From NCBI GenBank assembly GCA_017457285.1, contig JAFTHT010000015.1, positions 51,574 to 115,573 of the forward strand: a stretch of DNA of 64,000 nt, given 5' to 3'. A program made the translations under genes and the position numbers. Source of the stretch: Oscillospiraceae bacterium (lineage in GTDB: Bacteria; Bacillota; Clostridia; Oscillospirales; Oscillospiraceae). The notes beneath the pieces are model-generated. The model searched no databases. It was not told where the DNA came from and was given only the letters and a program-made list of their open reading frames with translations. Shown here piece after piece: positions 16,431 through 27,566 of this stretch (its first letter is position 1; each line of letters starts with the position of its first letter).

Positions 16431-17282
16431 ATGTCCGTTTTTGATACTTTTGTGAAAAAACACGATTATCTGGTCTGTGTGGATTCCGACGGCTGCGCTA
16501 TGGATACCATGAATTGCAAGCATTTCCACTGCTTTGGCCCCTGTATGGTTATGGAGTGGGATTTGGAGCAGTGGCGGATCCCCATTCTGGAGCGGTGGAA
16601 TCAGGTGAATCTGTTCCAGATGACCCGTGGCATCAACCGGTTTAAGGGCCTGGCCCTGGCACTGACGGAGATTGATGCCCAATATACCCCCATCCCCGGT
16701 GTGAAAACGCTGACCCAGTGGGTGGAGACCACCAAGGCCCTGTCCAACGATGCGCTGATTGCTGCCATCGGAGAAACCCCCGAAGGGGAGGGGAAGGCTT
16801 GCCTGGAGAAGGCGCTGTCCTGGTCCAGGGCTGTCAACGAAAGCATTGTTCATCTGCCGGATGAGCTGAAGGTGCCCTTCCCTGGTGCAAAGGAAGGACT
16901 GGAGGCGGCCCACGCCTTTGCGGATGTAGCCATTGTTTCCAGCGCCAACCGTGGTGCGGTGGAAGAGGAATGGACTGTTCACGGCCTGCTGGAGCATACC
17001 GATATTATGCTGGCCCAGGATTGCGGCAGCAAGGCCCATTGTATCGGGGAAATGCTGAAATTCGGTTATGAGAAGGACCATGTGCTGATGGTGGGCGATG
17101 CCCCCGGCGACTGCGACGCGGCGGAGAGCAACGGCGTGTGGTATTTCCCGATTCTCGTCAATAAAGAGGGCGAAAGCTGGGCGGAACTGAAGGATGTGGC
17201 GCTGGAAAAGCTGCAAAACGGCCAGTACGGCCCCTATCAGCCGGGGAAGAAACAGGAATTTTTGACCAATTTGGGTGGTTAA
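16431..17282 (+). CDS. HAD-superfamily hydrolase
   Basis: 283 residues. Motif I is VCVDSDGCAMDT (the nucleophile is the first Asp of DSDG), motif II likely VSSAN, and motif III/IV MVGDAPGDCDAA. An alpha-helical cap of about 100 residues lies between motif I and II. Probably a phosphatase acting on a small metabolite. The position 9 bp behind the GH3 gene, with an AAGGAGG ribosome site, suggests it works on the sugar released by that enzyme, for example a phosphorylated amino sugar. That role is inference from context. Confidence 0.85.
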   Translation: MSVFDTFVKKHDYLVCVDSDGCAMDTMNCKHFHCFGPCMVMEWDLEQWRIPILERWNQVNLFQMTRGINRFKGLALALTEIDAQYTPIPGVKTLTQWVETTKALSNDALIAAIGETPEGEGKACLEKALSWSRAVNESIVHLPDELKVPFPGAKEGLEAAHAFADVAIVSSANRGAVEEEWTVHGLLEHTDIMLAQDCGSKAHCIGEMLKFGYEKDHVLMVGDAPGDCDAAESNGVWYFPILVNKEGESWAELKDVALEKLQNGQYGPYQPGKKQEFLTNLGG

Positions 17283-17291
17283 TCATTAACC

Positions 17292-17317
17292 GTGGCTGCC
17301 GCAATCGCGGCAGCCAC
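17292..17317 (+). terminator. Hairpin after the GH3-HAD operon
   Basis: 11-bp perfect stem GTGGCTGCCGC / GCGGCAGCCAC with an AATC loop, 10 bp after the stop. The following T tract is weak (TTACTTATC). Confidence 0.7.
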
Positions 17318-17360
17318 TTACTTATCGTATTATTAACGCATGGCACGAAAATGAATGTAT

Positions 17361-17722
17361 GTCATTGCGAACCAGTGCGCCACAGCTTCGCGCTAAGAGC
17401 CGCCTACGGCGGTTGCGCTACGCATAGTCTGCGGACTTATGGTGTGGCAATCTCCTAAAGTTTCCGATATCCTCAGGAGATTGCCACGTCGCTTCGCTCC
17501 TCGCAATGACAAGGGGGGGCGGATTGCCACGTCGCTTCGCTCCTCGCAATGACAAGGGGGGGCGGATTGCCACGTCGCTTCGCTCCTCGCAATGACAAGG
17601 GGGGCGGATTGCCACGTCGCTTCGCTCCTCGCAATGACAAGGGGGACGGATTGCCACGTCGCTTCGCTCCTCGCAATGACAAGGGGGGCGGATTGCCACG
17701 TCGCTTTGCTCCTCGCAATGAC
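17361..17722. repeat. Palindromic repeat cluster with six tandem REP units
   Basis: The 490-bp gap between genes is filled by GTCATTGCGA-type repeats. A lead element begins at 17361 with GTCATTGCGA; six near-identical direct copies of a 42-43 bp unit (core ATTGCCACGTCGCTTCGCTC then CTCGCAATGAC, plus an AAGGGGG spacer) begin at about 17480, 17523, 17566, 17608, 17650 and 17692. The cores are in inverted orientation to the lead. On the minus strand frames through this array spell CHCEERSDVAI repeats; these are not genes. Confidence 0.95.
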
Positions 17723-17769
17723 AGCGTTATCTTAATGCACGAAACAATCCTCAAAGAAAGGAAATTGAT

Positions 17770-18585
17770 ATGATCCAACGTTGTTATCCCCAGGGGAAAC
17801 GAAAGGCCTTCAATGTGACTTATGATGATGGCGTTCTTCAGGATGTTCGATTTGTGGAATTGCTGAATCGGTATGGCCTGAAGGGGACCTTTAATCTCAA
17901 TTCTCAGCTCATGGAGCAGGAATTTGAATGGGTGCATCCCAATGGGATGGTGGTGAAGCGGCTGTCCCCGGGGGCGGTTCTGCATTTGTATGACGGACAT
18001 GAAATTGCCAGCCACACCCTGACTCATCCATACATGACGGACAAAACCGAAGAGGAACTGCTGTGGGAAATCGGGGAGGATAAGCATCGGCTGGAGGCTC
18101 TTTTTGGCCGGGAAGTGGCAGGCTTTGCGGTGCCGTTTCGCGATTATGATGCAAAAATTGCCGCCTGCGTCCGAAAATGCGGCTTTGAATACGGCCGCTG
18201 CTCCGAGCCAAGCCATAGCTACTCCCCCTGGCAGGATGTTTATCGCTGGAAAACAGGCATTTTCCATCTGGCACCGGGCTTTGAGGCCTTTGTGGATGGA
18301 TTTTTTCAGACCGATGAGGAGCTGGCGCTGTGCCAGATTGTGGGGCACAGCTATGATTTGGATGCGGCGCAAATGTGGGGTAAGATGGAGGGGATTTTTG
18401 CGAAAATTGCCGAAAACCCGGAGATTCTTCCCATGACCCATCTGGAAATCGTTCGATATCTGAATGCCATGTCCAGGGCCCGGATTACGGCGGACGCTGT
18501 GCAGAACTTTAGCGATGCCACGCTGTGGTTCCTGGCGGATGGGGCGAAAATCATGCTCCGGCCCGGGGAGGAATACCATATATAA
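17770..18585 (+). CDS. Polysaccharide deacetylase family protein
   Basis: 271 residues with a NodB-homology fold. Motif 1 is NVTYDDG (catalytic base Asp19 and metal Asp20) and motif 2 is HEIASHTLTHP, giving metal-binding His82 and His86. There is no signal peptide, unlike the peptidoglycan deacetylases, so it may act on a soluble intracellular substrate; the sugar is unknown. The ATG at 17770 follows AAAGGAAATTGAT. It lies directly behind the REP array and has no obvious partner genes. The substrate assignment is open; metal-dependent amide hydrolysis is likely. Confidence 0.82.
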   Translation: MIQRCYPQGKRKAFNVTYDDGVLQDVRFVELLNRYGLKGTFNLNSQLMEQEFEWVHPNGMVVKRLSPGAVLHLYDGHEIASHTLTHPYMTDKTEEELLWEIGEDKHRLEALFGREVAGFAVPFRDYDAKIAACVRKCGFEYGRCSEPSHSYSPWQDVYRWKTGIFHLAPGFEAFVDGFFQTDEELALCQIVGHSYDLDAAQMWGKMEGIFAKIAENPEILPMTHLEIVRYLNAMSRARITADAVQNFSDATLWFLADGAKIMLRPGEEYHI

Positions 18586-18656
18586 TGGGAAATTACACAG
18601 TTTTTGTCCATATTTTGTGGTCAAGCTGTGTATTCTACCAAATTTGTAGAAATCCG

Positions 18657-18684
18657 TTGACAAATCCATAAAAATGGGTATACT
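18657..18684 (+). promoter_or_regulatory. Promoter of the glycine riboswitch-glyA unit
   Basis: TTGACA (18657-18662), 16-nt spacer, TATACT (18679-18684). Confidence 0.75.
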
Positions 18685-18699
18685 GAAATACACAAAACC

Positions 18700-18872
18700 A
18701 AATAACCTAAGAAGTCGCCGGAACAGTCGAACCGGGGGCGGAGGACTCTCTGGAGAACACATTCAGTTGTGTGCCGAAGGTGCAAGGCGAAGGCCGAATC
18801 TCTCAGGCAAACGGACGGAGACGCAGTGTATTGCTTTTCGTGCAGTCCTCATTATTTGGGGACTGCATTTTT
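18700..18872 (+). promoter_or_regulatory. Glycine riboswitch with intrinsic terminator, controlling glyA
   Basis: The aptamer core runs from about 18736 to 18825. It shows the conserved glycine-aptamer blocks GCCGAAGGTGCAAGG and CTCTCAGGCAAACGGACGGA. Only one aptamer is recognisable; about 35 nt upstream (18705-18740) may serve as the helper helix/kink-turn of singlet riboswitches. The expression platform is a 10-bp terminator stem (18841-18850 with 18858-18867) and TTTTT, 20 bp before the glyA ATG. A terminator after a glycine aptamer usually means glycine turns expression on; here the product gene interconverts serine and glycine. Confidence 0.9.
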
Positions 18873-18892
18873 CAGAAAGAAGGTATTTTTTT

Positions 18893-20146
18893 ATGTACGG
18901 TAAACCCATTGATTCCATCGGATTTGTTTCCAATTATGATGCTGAGCTGGCCGCTATGATGGGCCGGGAGTTGGGCCGCCAGCAGGATGGCCTGGAGCTG
19001 ATTGCTTCCGAGAACTTTGCTTCTCCTGCGGTCATCGCCGCCATGGGCTCCATCCTGACCAACAAGTATGCTGAGGGTCTGCCCGGCAAGCGTTACTACG
19101 GCGGCTGCCAGTTCGTTGATGAGATTGAGGCTCTGTGTATCGAGCGGGCCAAGAAGCTCTTCGGCGCGGATTTTGCCAACGTTCAGCCCCACTCCGGCGC
19201 CCAGGCCAATATGGCCGTCCAGCTGGCGCTGCTGCAGCCCGGTGATACCATGATGGGCATGAGCCTGGCCAACGGCGGCCATCTGTCCCACGGCAGCCCT
19301 GCCAACATCTCCGGTAAGTATTACAATGTTGTTTCCTACGATGTCAATCACGACACCGGCCTCATCGACTACGACCAGATCCGGGATATGGCTAAGGCCT
19401 GCCAGCCCAAGCTGATTATTGCCGGTGCTTCCGCCTATCCCCGGGCCATTGATTTCAGCATTTTCGCTGATATCGCCCACGAGGTTGGCGCTGTTCTGAT
19501 GGTGGACATGGCCCACATTGCCGGTCTGGTTGCCGGCGGCGCCCATCAGAGCCCCGTGCCCTATGCGGACATTGTCACCACCACCACCCACAAGACCCTC
19601 CGGGGTCCCCGTGGCGGCCTGATTCTGGCCAAAGAAGAGTATGCCAAGAAGCTGAACTCCGCTGTGTTCCCCGGTACCCAGGGTGGCCCCCTGGAGCACG
19701 TGATTGCTGCCAAGGCCGTCTGTCTGAAGGAGGCAATGCAGCCTGAGTTCAAGACCTACGCCCAGAATGTGGTCAAGAATGCCAAGGCCATGGCCGGCGC
19801 GCTGCTGGAAGAGGGCTTCGACCTGGTCACCGGTGGCACCGACAACCATCTGATGCTGGCGGACCTGCGGCCCATGGGTATCACCGGCAAGGAACTGCAG
19901 GAGCGTTGCGATGCCAACCACATCACCCTGAACAAGAATGCCATCCCCAACGACCCCCAGAAGCCTTCCGTCACCAGCGGCGTCCGCATCGGCACCGCCG
20001 CCACCACCACCCGTGGTCTGGGCGAAGAGGAGATGAAGCAGATCGCCAAGTGCATCGGCATGACTGCCCGGGATTTCGAAGGCACCCAGGCCCAGGTCAA
20101 GGCTACCGTTGCCGAGATTTGCGAGAAGTTCCCCCTGTATAGATAA
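18893..20146 (+). CDS. glyA: Serine hydroxymethyltransferase
   Basis: 417 residues, PLP enzyme interconverting serine + THF and glycine + 5,10-methylene-THF. Hallmarks: [34 protein letters not shown], and the PLP lysine in [14 protein letters not shown]. The ATG at 18893 follows AGAAAGAAGG; upstream in-frame codons belong to the riboswitch leader. Single-gene unit, with glycine riboswitch control in front and a hairpin behind. In a glycine-activated arrangement it would run toward serine, feeding carbon from excess glycine. Confidence 0.98.
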   Translation: MYGKPIDSIGFVSNYDAELAAMMGRELGRQQDGLELIASENFASPAVIAAMGSILTNKYAEGLPGKRYYGGCQFVDEIEALCIERAKKLFGADFANVQPHSGAQANMAVQLALLQPGDTMMGMSLANGGHLSHGSPANISGKYYNVVSYDVNHDTGLIDYDQIRDMAKACQPKLIIAGASAYPRAIDFSIFADIAHEVGAVLMVDMAHIAGLVAGGAHQSPVPYADIVTTTTHKTLRGPRGGLILAKEEYAKKLNSAVFPGTQGGPLEHVIAAKAVCLKEAMQPEFKTYAQNVVKNAKAMAGALLEEGFDLVTGGTDNHLMLADLRPMGITGKELQERCDANHITLNKNAIPNDPQKPSVTSGVRIGTAATTTRGLGEEEMKQIAKCIGMTARDFEGTQAQVKATVAEICEKFPLYR

Positions 20147-20151
20147 TAAGA

Positions 20152-20179
20152 TTCCCGGATGGTTTATGCCATCCGGGAA
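20152..20179 (+). terminator. Terminator after glyA
   Basis: 11-bp stem TTCCCGGATGG / CCATCCGGGAA with a 6-nt loop, 5 bp after the stop; T tract modest. Confidence 0.75.
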
Positions 20180-20245
20180 AACCATTTTGTGGAAACGGAA
20201 AAGTGAAAATTGTTCAAAAAATATTGGAAATATTACAAATAATGC

Positions 20246-20274
20246 TTGCATTAATAGGTGATAATGTGTATAAT
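20246..20274 (+). promoter_or_regulatory. Promoter of the PaaK-like gene
   Basis: TTGCAT (20246-20251), 17-nt spacer, TATAAT (20269-20274), followed by the strong ribosome site AGGAGGTGATC. Confidence 0.8.
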
Positions 20275-20303
20275 GGGAATTGAAATTTCAGGAGGTGATC
20301 AGG

Positions 20304-21215
20304 ATGGACAGTGTGATGCTTCAGCGGATGCGGGATGCCGTTACCACGCCGGAGGAACTGGCGGCGACGGTGGACTATTTGGTGCAGCAGATGAATGCGT
20401 TTTTGCGGCCTGTGGATAAGGTCCTGATTTGCTTCCCGGATGATGGCCCCTGCAGCCTTGGGGGGCTGTTCACCGCTGCGGTCCGGCAGATGAAGGCCAC
20501 GCCCATCCTGCTGGGCGAGGATCATCGGTGGAAGACGATCCTGAAGCTGGCCTTCCATTCCCGGGCTACGGCAATTGTTGCGCCGCCTCTGGTTGTGCTG
20601 GGCCTGACCAAGCTGGCTAAGATGACCAAAACGCCGCTGTATTTCCGAAATGTCATTACCGCCGGTTATTTCTGCTATCGTTGGATGGTGGATGGAATCA
20701 AGCGGGGCCTGGATTGCGATGTTTGGGGCTGCTATGATGCCTGCCAGGATTCGATGGTGGCCGGTTTTACCTGCAAGGTCTGTTCCGGTATCCATATTCG
20801 TCAGGACAAGTTCTGCTTTGATATTCAGGATGAAGGTGATCAGGTCGGGGATGTATTTATTTCCTTAAAAAGTGACCCCACGGTGCGTCTGAATACCTTT
20901 GACCGGGCCCGGTTCTCCAAAACCACCTGTGCCTGTGGTTCCACGGTTCCTTTGCTTGTGGATTTTGGTCCCGGCTCCGATGTGGATGAGATTTTACTGG
21001 AAATGGGGGCTCAGTTCCATACCTGGACCAGTATTTTGGATGCGTATCTTTTCCGGGGGGAATGCGGCTTGGAGCTGGAGTTGGTTACATTTCCTGGCGA
21101 AAAGCTGCCCAAATTTCCCACTGTTGCCAAGTTGATTGTGCGCCCCTGGGACCCGGAACGGGATGTGCCCAACTGGTTCCAGGCGGGGTGGAGAAATTCT
21201 GCGCAAAACGGTTGA
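20304..21215 (+). CDS. PaaK-like adenylate-forming-fold protein lacking the ATP-binding loop
   Basis: 303 residues from ATG 20304 (behind AGGAGGTGATC). The order of segments follows phenylacetate-CoA ligase (PaaK): a Rossmann-like part (KVLICFPDDGPCSLGGLFTA), a central part resembling the Y-G-x-E region (WGCYDACQDSMVAGFTCK), GIHIRQDKF, then VGDVFISLKSDPTVRLNTFD and a Cys-containing CACGS. The N-terminal Ser/Thr/Gly-rich ATP loop of true AMP-forming ligases is missing and the protein is about 130 residues shorter. It may be a non-ATP-using relative or depend on a partner. Function unknown. Stand-alone gene with its own promoter. Confidence 0.6.
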   Translation: MDSVMLQRMRDAVTTPEELAATVDYLVQQMNAFLRPVDKVLICFPDDGPCSLGGLFTAAVRQMKATPILLGEDHRWKTILKLAFHSRATAIVAPPLVVLGLTKLAKMTKTPLYFRNVITAGYFCYRWMVDGIKRGLDCDVWGCYDACQDSMVAGFTCKVCSGIHIRQDKFCFDIQDEGDQVGDVFISLKSDPTVRLNTFDRARFSKTTCACGSTVPLLVDFGPGSDVDEILLEMGAQFHTWTSILDAYLFRGECGLELELVTFPGEKLPKFPTVAKLIVRPWDPERDVPNWFQAGWRNSAQNG

Positions 21216-21239
21216 CTTTCCCGAAAATTGTGATAAAAT
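21212..21239 (+). promoter_or_regulatory. Promoter of the T-box-alaS unit
   Basis: TTGACT (21212-21217), 16-nt spacer, TAAAAT (21234-21239); the -35 overlaps the stop codon of the preceding gene. Confidence 0.65.
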
Positions 21240-21470
21240 ATTAAAGATATGCAAACGCATTGCGGAAACCAAGCAAATGGAACGCCTTCAGCGAGAGGGG
21301 AGCGGTGGGAGCCCTCGGCCGGAACTTTGCAAGCCATTTCCAAGCAGCCCGGGAGGACCGGGACGGGGGCTCCCGTTACAGAGCGTCTAAGATGCCTGCT
21401 TCGCAGGCGAATTAGGGTGGTACCGCGATTTTGTCGCCCCTATGGATGTAGGGGCGGCTTATATTTTTAT
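21240..21470 (+). promoter_or_regulatory. T-box riboswitch of alaS
   Basis: A structured leader ending in the T-box sequence AGGGTGGTACCGCG (21414-21427) and an intrinsic terminator (CGCCCCTA 21435-21442 / TAGGGGCG 21449-21456, then a T-rich run). Uncharged tRNA-Ala should pair with the T-box bulge and prevent the terminator forming, allowing alaS transcription. The Stem I specifier codon is presumably an alanine GCN, but I did not assign it with certainty. Confidence 0.93.
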
Positions 21471-21559
21471 GTCATTCCGAGCCAGTCCGCGCCTTTGGCG
21501 TGGGAATCTGCCTGTTTGAGGAGATTGCCACGTCGGGTTTCGCCCTCCTCGCAATGACA
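21471..21559. repeat. REP-family palindromic repeat between T-box and alaS
   Basis: Starts GTCATTCCGAGCCAG and ends CTCCTCGCAATGAC, with an internal GAGATTGCCACG arm; same family as the array at 17361. It sits after the T-box terminator and before the alaS ribosome site, so it is part of the alaS 5' leader. Confidence 0.85.
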
Positions 21560-21582
21560 GTGTATTTTTTGGAGGTAATTCT

Positions 21583-24222
<2,640 letters not shown>

Positions 24223-24227
24223 TTTTG

Positions 24228-24257
24228 ATGGCACCGCTTTCCGGCGGTGCCATTTTT
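24228..24257 (+). terminator. Terminator after alaS
   Basis: 10-bp stem ATGGCACCGC / GCGGTGCCAT, loop of 6, then TTTTT. Confidence 0.9.
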
Positions 24258-24274
24258 ACGGAAGGAGACTCTCA

Positions 24275-26518
24275 ATGCGGAAATTGATGTGGTTTACCCT
24301 TGGGTTCGGCGCATCCTGCGCGTTGGGAGCCTATTTGTTCTGGGATGGCTTCTGGCTGCTGCTGATTCCGTCGGTTTTCGTGATGGGGTTGGCTTTTTGG
24401 ATGAAGGGAAAGTGGAAGTTCCTTCGGCCGGTGGCGGCGGTTGCGCTGGGGGTAGCGGTCGGTGTCCTGTGGCTTCTGGGCTATGATGCCGTCCATCTGC
24501 AAAATGCAAGAAAATTCGACGGAAAAACCGAGATATTAACCGCTGTTGCATCGGATTACAGCTACGAAACTGCCTATGGCTCTGCGGTGGAAGGGAAGCT
24601 GTCCCTGGGTGGCAGGGCGTATTCGGCGGTGATTTATCTGCCGCACAATGTTTCGGCGGAGCCCGGGGATACCATTTCCGGCAGCTTTCGCCTGCGTTAT
24701 ACCCCCGGCGGCTTGGAAAACGCTACCTATCACCGGGGCAATGGCGTGTTTCTGCTGGCATACCCCACCGGCTTGGTGGAGGTGTCGGAGGCGGAGCGGG
24801 TGCCGCTGCGGTATTACCCGGCGGTGCTGCGGAAAAATTTGATTCAGACCATCAACGATACCTTCCCGGCGGACACCGGCTTTTTTGCCCGGGCGCTGCT
24901 GCTTGGGGACCGGACGGATGTGGATTATGTGACCAGCACCAGCTTTAAGGTCAGCGGCATCAGTCATATCATTGCGGTTTCCGGTCTGCATGTGGCCATA
25001 TTGTTCTCTGTTGTCTACCTTTTTACGGGAAAACGTCGATTATTGACGGCTTTCATTGGCATACCTGTTGTGCTTTTGTTTGCGGCGGTTGCTGGATTCA
25101 GCCCATCCATTACCCGGGCCAGCCTGATGCAGATTCTCATGATGCTGGCGCTGCTGTTTGACAAGGAGTATGACCCGGCAACGGCGCTGGCATTCGCCTG
25201 TTTGGTGATGTTGTCGGTGAACCCTATGGTCATTACTTCGGTGAGCTTTCAGCTTTCTGTTGGGTGCATGGCTGGAATCTTCCTGTTCAGTGCCAGAATC
25301 CGTGCCTGGCTGGAAAGCTTCCGTTTCTGGCGAAAATGGAAGGGAAAAAGCCTGAAAATGCGGTTCCGGACCTGGCTTTGCAGCGGAATCTCTGTCACCC
25401 TCAGCGCCATGTTCTTTACAACGCCACTGGTGGCCTATTATTTTGGTGCCGTCAGTCTGGTTGGAATCCTGACCAATCTGCTGACCCTGTGGCTTATCAC
25501 CTTCATTTTCTATGGCATTATGGCGGTGTGCCTGTTGGCGTATGTTTGGCAGTGGGCCGGAACTGCGCTGGCCTGGGGGATTTCCTGGCTGATTCGTTAT
25601 GTATTGTTGACGGCAAAGGCCCTGGCGGCTTTTCCGCTGGCAGCGGTTTATACGAAAAGCGTATACATTGTCATTTGGCTGGTTTTGTGCTATATACTTC
25701 TGTTTCTATTCCTTTTCGCCAAGAAACGCCAGCCTTATGTGTTGATTTGCTGTGGAATCATTGGACTTTGTGTGGCTCTGGGATTAAGCTGGGCGGAGCC
25801 GCTGGTGGACAACTGCCGCATGACTGTTTTTGATGTGGGGCAGGGCCAATGCGTTCTGCTTCAGTCCGGTGGAAAAAATTATCTCATCGACTGCGGCGGC
25901 GATTCCGATACCGCTGCTGCGGATATCGCCGCGGAGACCTTGCTTTCTCAGGGCATCGCCCATTTGGATGGAATCGTTGTGACCCACTATGACCGGGATC
26001 ACGCCGGTGGTGTGGCGTATTTGCTGTCCAGAATCCCCGCGGACGGGGTGTTTCTGCCGGAAACGGTGGATGAGGATGGGATGATGCAGTCCATTCTGGA
26101 GGGCTGCCACGGAGCGCAGGTTATGGTTACAACTGATTTGAATCTGGCCTGGGGCGACAGCAGCCTGAGGATTTTTGCTCCGGTTTTGTCCGGTTCCGGC
26201 AACGAAAGCGGACTTTCCGTCTTGTTCAGCGGGGAAAACTGTGATATACTGATTACCGGTGATATGAGTACCCTGGGCGAGCGGCTTTTGCTGCGCAAAC
26301 AGCTGCCAGAGCTGACAGCCCTTGTGGTGGGCCACCACGGCTCCGATTCTTCTACAGGGGAGGCTCTGTTGGCGGCTACGACGCCGGAGTATGCCTTTAT
26401 TTCCGTGGGCGAAAATTCCTACGGCCATCCTGATCCGGAGGTACTGGAACGGCTGCGGGCCATTGATTGCAAAATTTGCCGGACGGATCAAAACGGCACC
26501 ATTATTTTCAGGAGGTGA
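24275..26518 (+). CDS. comEC: ComEC/Rec2 DNA-uptake channel protein
   Basis: 747 residues. The N-terminus has membrane helices and an OB-like soluble segment, then a multi-helix competence domain (SGISHIIAVSGLHVAILF, about residue 225). The C-terminal third is a metallo-beta-lactamase domain: FDVGQGQCVLL, THYDRDHAGG and GHHGSDSS. ComEC forms the cytoplasmic-membrane channel for single-stranded DNA in transformation; the MBL domain may degrade the non-transported strand. Start at 24275 after GGAAGGAGA. It precedes holA by 4 bp, a common Firmicute order. A comEA-like gene is about 13 kb downstream. Confidence 0.95.
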   Translation: MRKLMWFTLGFGASCALGAYLFWDGFWLLLIPSVFVMGLAFWMKGKWKFLRPVAAVALGVAVGVLWLLGYDAVHLQNARKFDGKTEILTAVASDYSYETAYGSAVEGKLSLGGRAYSAVIYLPHNVSAEPGDTISGSFRLRYTPGGLENATYHRGNGVFLLAYPTGLVEVSEAERVPLRYYPAVLRKNLIQTINDTFPADTGFFARALLLGDRTDVDYVTSTSFKVSGISHIIAVSGLHVAILFSVVYLFTGKRRLLTAFIGIPVVLLFAAVAGFSPSITRASLMQILMMLALLFDKEYDPATALAFACLVMLSVNPMVITSVSFQLSVGCMAGIFLFSARIRAWLESFRFWRKWKGKSLKMRFRTWLCSGISVTLSAMFFTTPLVAYYFGAVSLVGILTNLLTLWLITFIFYGIMAVCLLAYVWQWAGTALAWGISWLIRYVLLTAKALAAFPLAAVYTKSVYIVIWLVLCYILLFLFLFAKKRQPYVLICCGIIGLCVALGLSWAEPLVDNCRMTVFDVGQGQCVLLQSGGKNYLIDCGGDSDTAAADIAAETLLSQGIAHLDGIVVTHYDRDHAGGVAYLLSRIPADGVFLPETVDEDGMMQSILEGCHGAQVMVTTDLNLAWGDSSLRIFAPVLSGSGNESGLSVLFSGENCDILITGDMSTLGERLLLRKQLPELTALVVGHHGSDSSTGEALLAATTPEYAFISVGENSYGHPDPEVLERLRAIDCKICRTDQNGTIIFRR

Positions 26519-26522
26519 CACT

Positions 26523-27566
26523 ATGGCGAAGCAAAAGTCGGATACTTCCGCATTTGAACGGTTAAAGCTGGCTATTCGCGCGAAAAATGTCGGGAATCTG
26601 TACTTTTTTCACGGCGAAGAAATGTTCCTTCTGAATCATTATCTGGAGTCCCTGCGTAAGCTCTTGCTGGATGAGCTGACGGAATCCTTCAACTATCACC
26701 GGCTGAACAATGAAAATTTCGACCTGCGGGACTTTGCCGATGCGGTGGAGAATCTGCCCATGATGGCGGAGCATACCATGGTGCTGGTGGAGGATATCGA
26801 TCCCTTCAAGTTGAACGAGGACGAACGGAACAAGATGGTGGATATCCTCAGCGATATTCCGGACTATTGCACTCTGGTGTTCACCTATGTGACGGTGCCC
26901 TGGAAGCCGGACAAGCGGCTCAAAAAGTTGTGGGACGCCGTGAGCAAGGGTGCCATCGTTGAGTTTGCCAGACAGGAGCCGAAGGATTTGATTCCCTGGA
27001 TTTCCCGTCACTTTGCCGCCAAGGGAAAGAAAATTCCCAACGACCTGTGCAGTTACCTGATGGAAATCACCGGGGGCACGATGACGGCCCTGTCCGGAGA
27101 AATCGAGAAAATCTGCGCCTATTCCGGGGCGGAGCATATCAAAAAATCCGACATCGACGCAGTGACGGAGCCGGTTTTGGATGCGGTTGTATTTCAAATG
27201 ACGGATTTGCTGGGCCAGGGAAAATACGGCCCTGCGCTGACCAAGCTCCAGCAGTTGCTGAAAATGCAGCAGGAGCCCATTGCGATTTTGGGCGCGGTGG
27301 GCAATCATTTCCGCCGTCTTGGTATTGCCCGGACGTTGCTGGACAATGGGCGGCAGACCGGTGAGCTGATGAGCCTGTGCGGCATGGGCAGCTATCCTGC
27401 CCAAAAGACCATGGATGGGGCTCGGCGTTTTTCTGCTGCGTTCTGCCGAAAGGCGGCGGAGCTGGTGCTGGAGACGGACTATCGGATGAAAACCTCCTTC
27501 GACGACCAGGACCGTCTGCTGGAGCTGCTGATTTTGCAATTGGCGCAGGAGGCGGGCCGTGGTTAA
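26523..27566 (+). CDS. holA: DNA polymerase III subunit delta
   Basis: 347 residues, the clamp-loader delta subunit that opens the sliding clamp. NLYFFHGEEMFLLNHY is the family start, and the C-terminal collar region (LTKLQQLLKMQQEPIAILGAV) matches HolA. The ATG at 26523 follows CAGGAGGTGACACT. It follows comEC by 4 bp and overlaps the next gene by 8 nt, so the three genes form an operon. Confidence 0.93.
   Translation: MAKQKSDTSAFERLKLAIRAKNVGNLYFFHGEEMFLLNHYLESLRKLLLDELTESFNYHRLNNENFDLRDFADAVENLPMMAEHTMVLVEDIDPFKLNEDERNKMVDILSDIPDYCTLVFTYVTVPWKPDKRLKKLWDAVSKGAIVEFARQEPKDLIPWISRHFAAKGKKIPNDLCSYLMEITGGTMTALSGEIEKICAYSGAEHIKKSDIDAVTEPVLDAVVFQMTDLLGQGKYGPALTKLQQLLKMQQEPIAILGAVGNHFRRLGIARTLLDNGRQTGELMSLCGMGSYPAQKTMDGARRFSAAFCRKAAELVLETDYRMKTSFDDQDRLLELLILQLAQEAGRG

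Noticed and set aside
14616-17216. An 866-codon minus-strand frame opposite the GH3-HAD operon
   Set aside because: Low-complexity His/Gly/Leu-rich antisense translation; real operon on the plus strand with motifs and ribosome sites.
17418-17699. Open frames in the repeat array coding repeated CHCEERSDVAI peptides
   Set aside because: They follow the REP repeats in several frames; a known type of spurious translation of this repeat family.
17361-17722. The regular repeats as a possible CRISPR array
   Set aside because: The spacing sequence between cores is itself nearly constant (AAGGGGGG), there are no unique spacers and no cas genes; cores are palindromic REP units.
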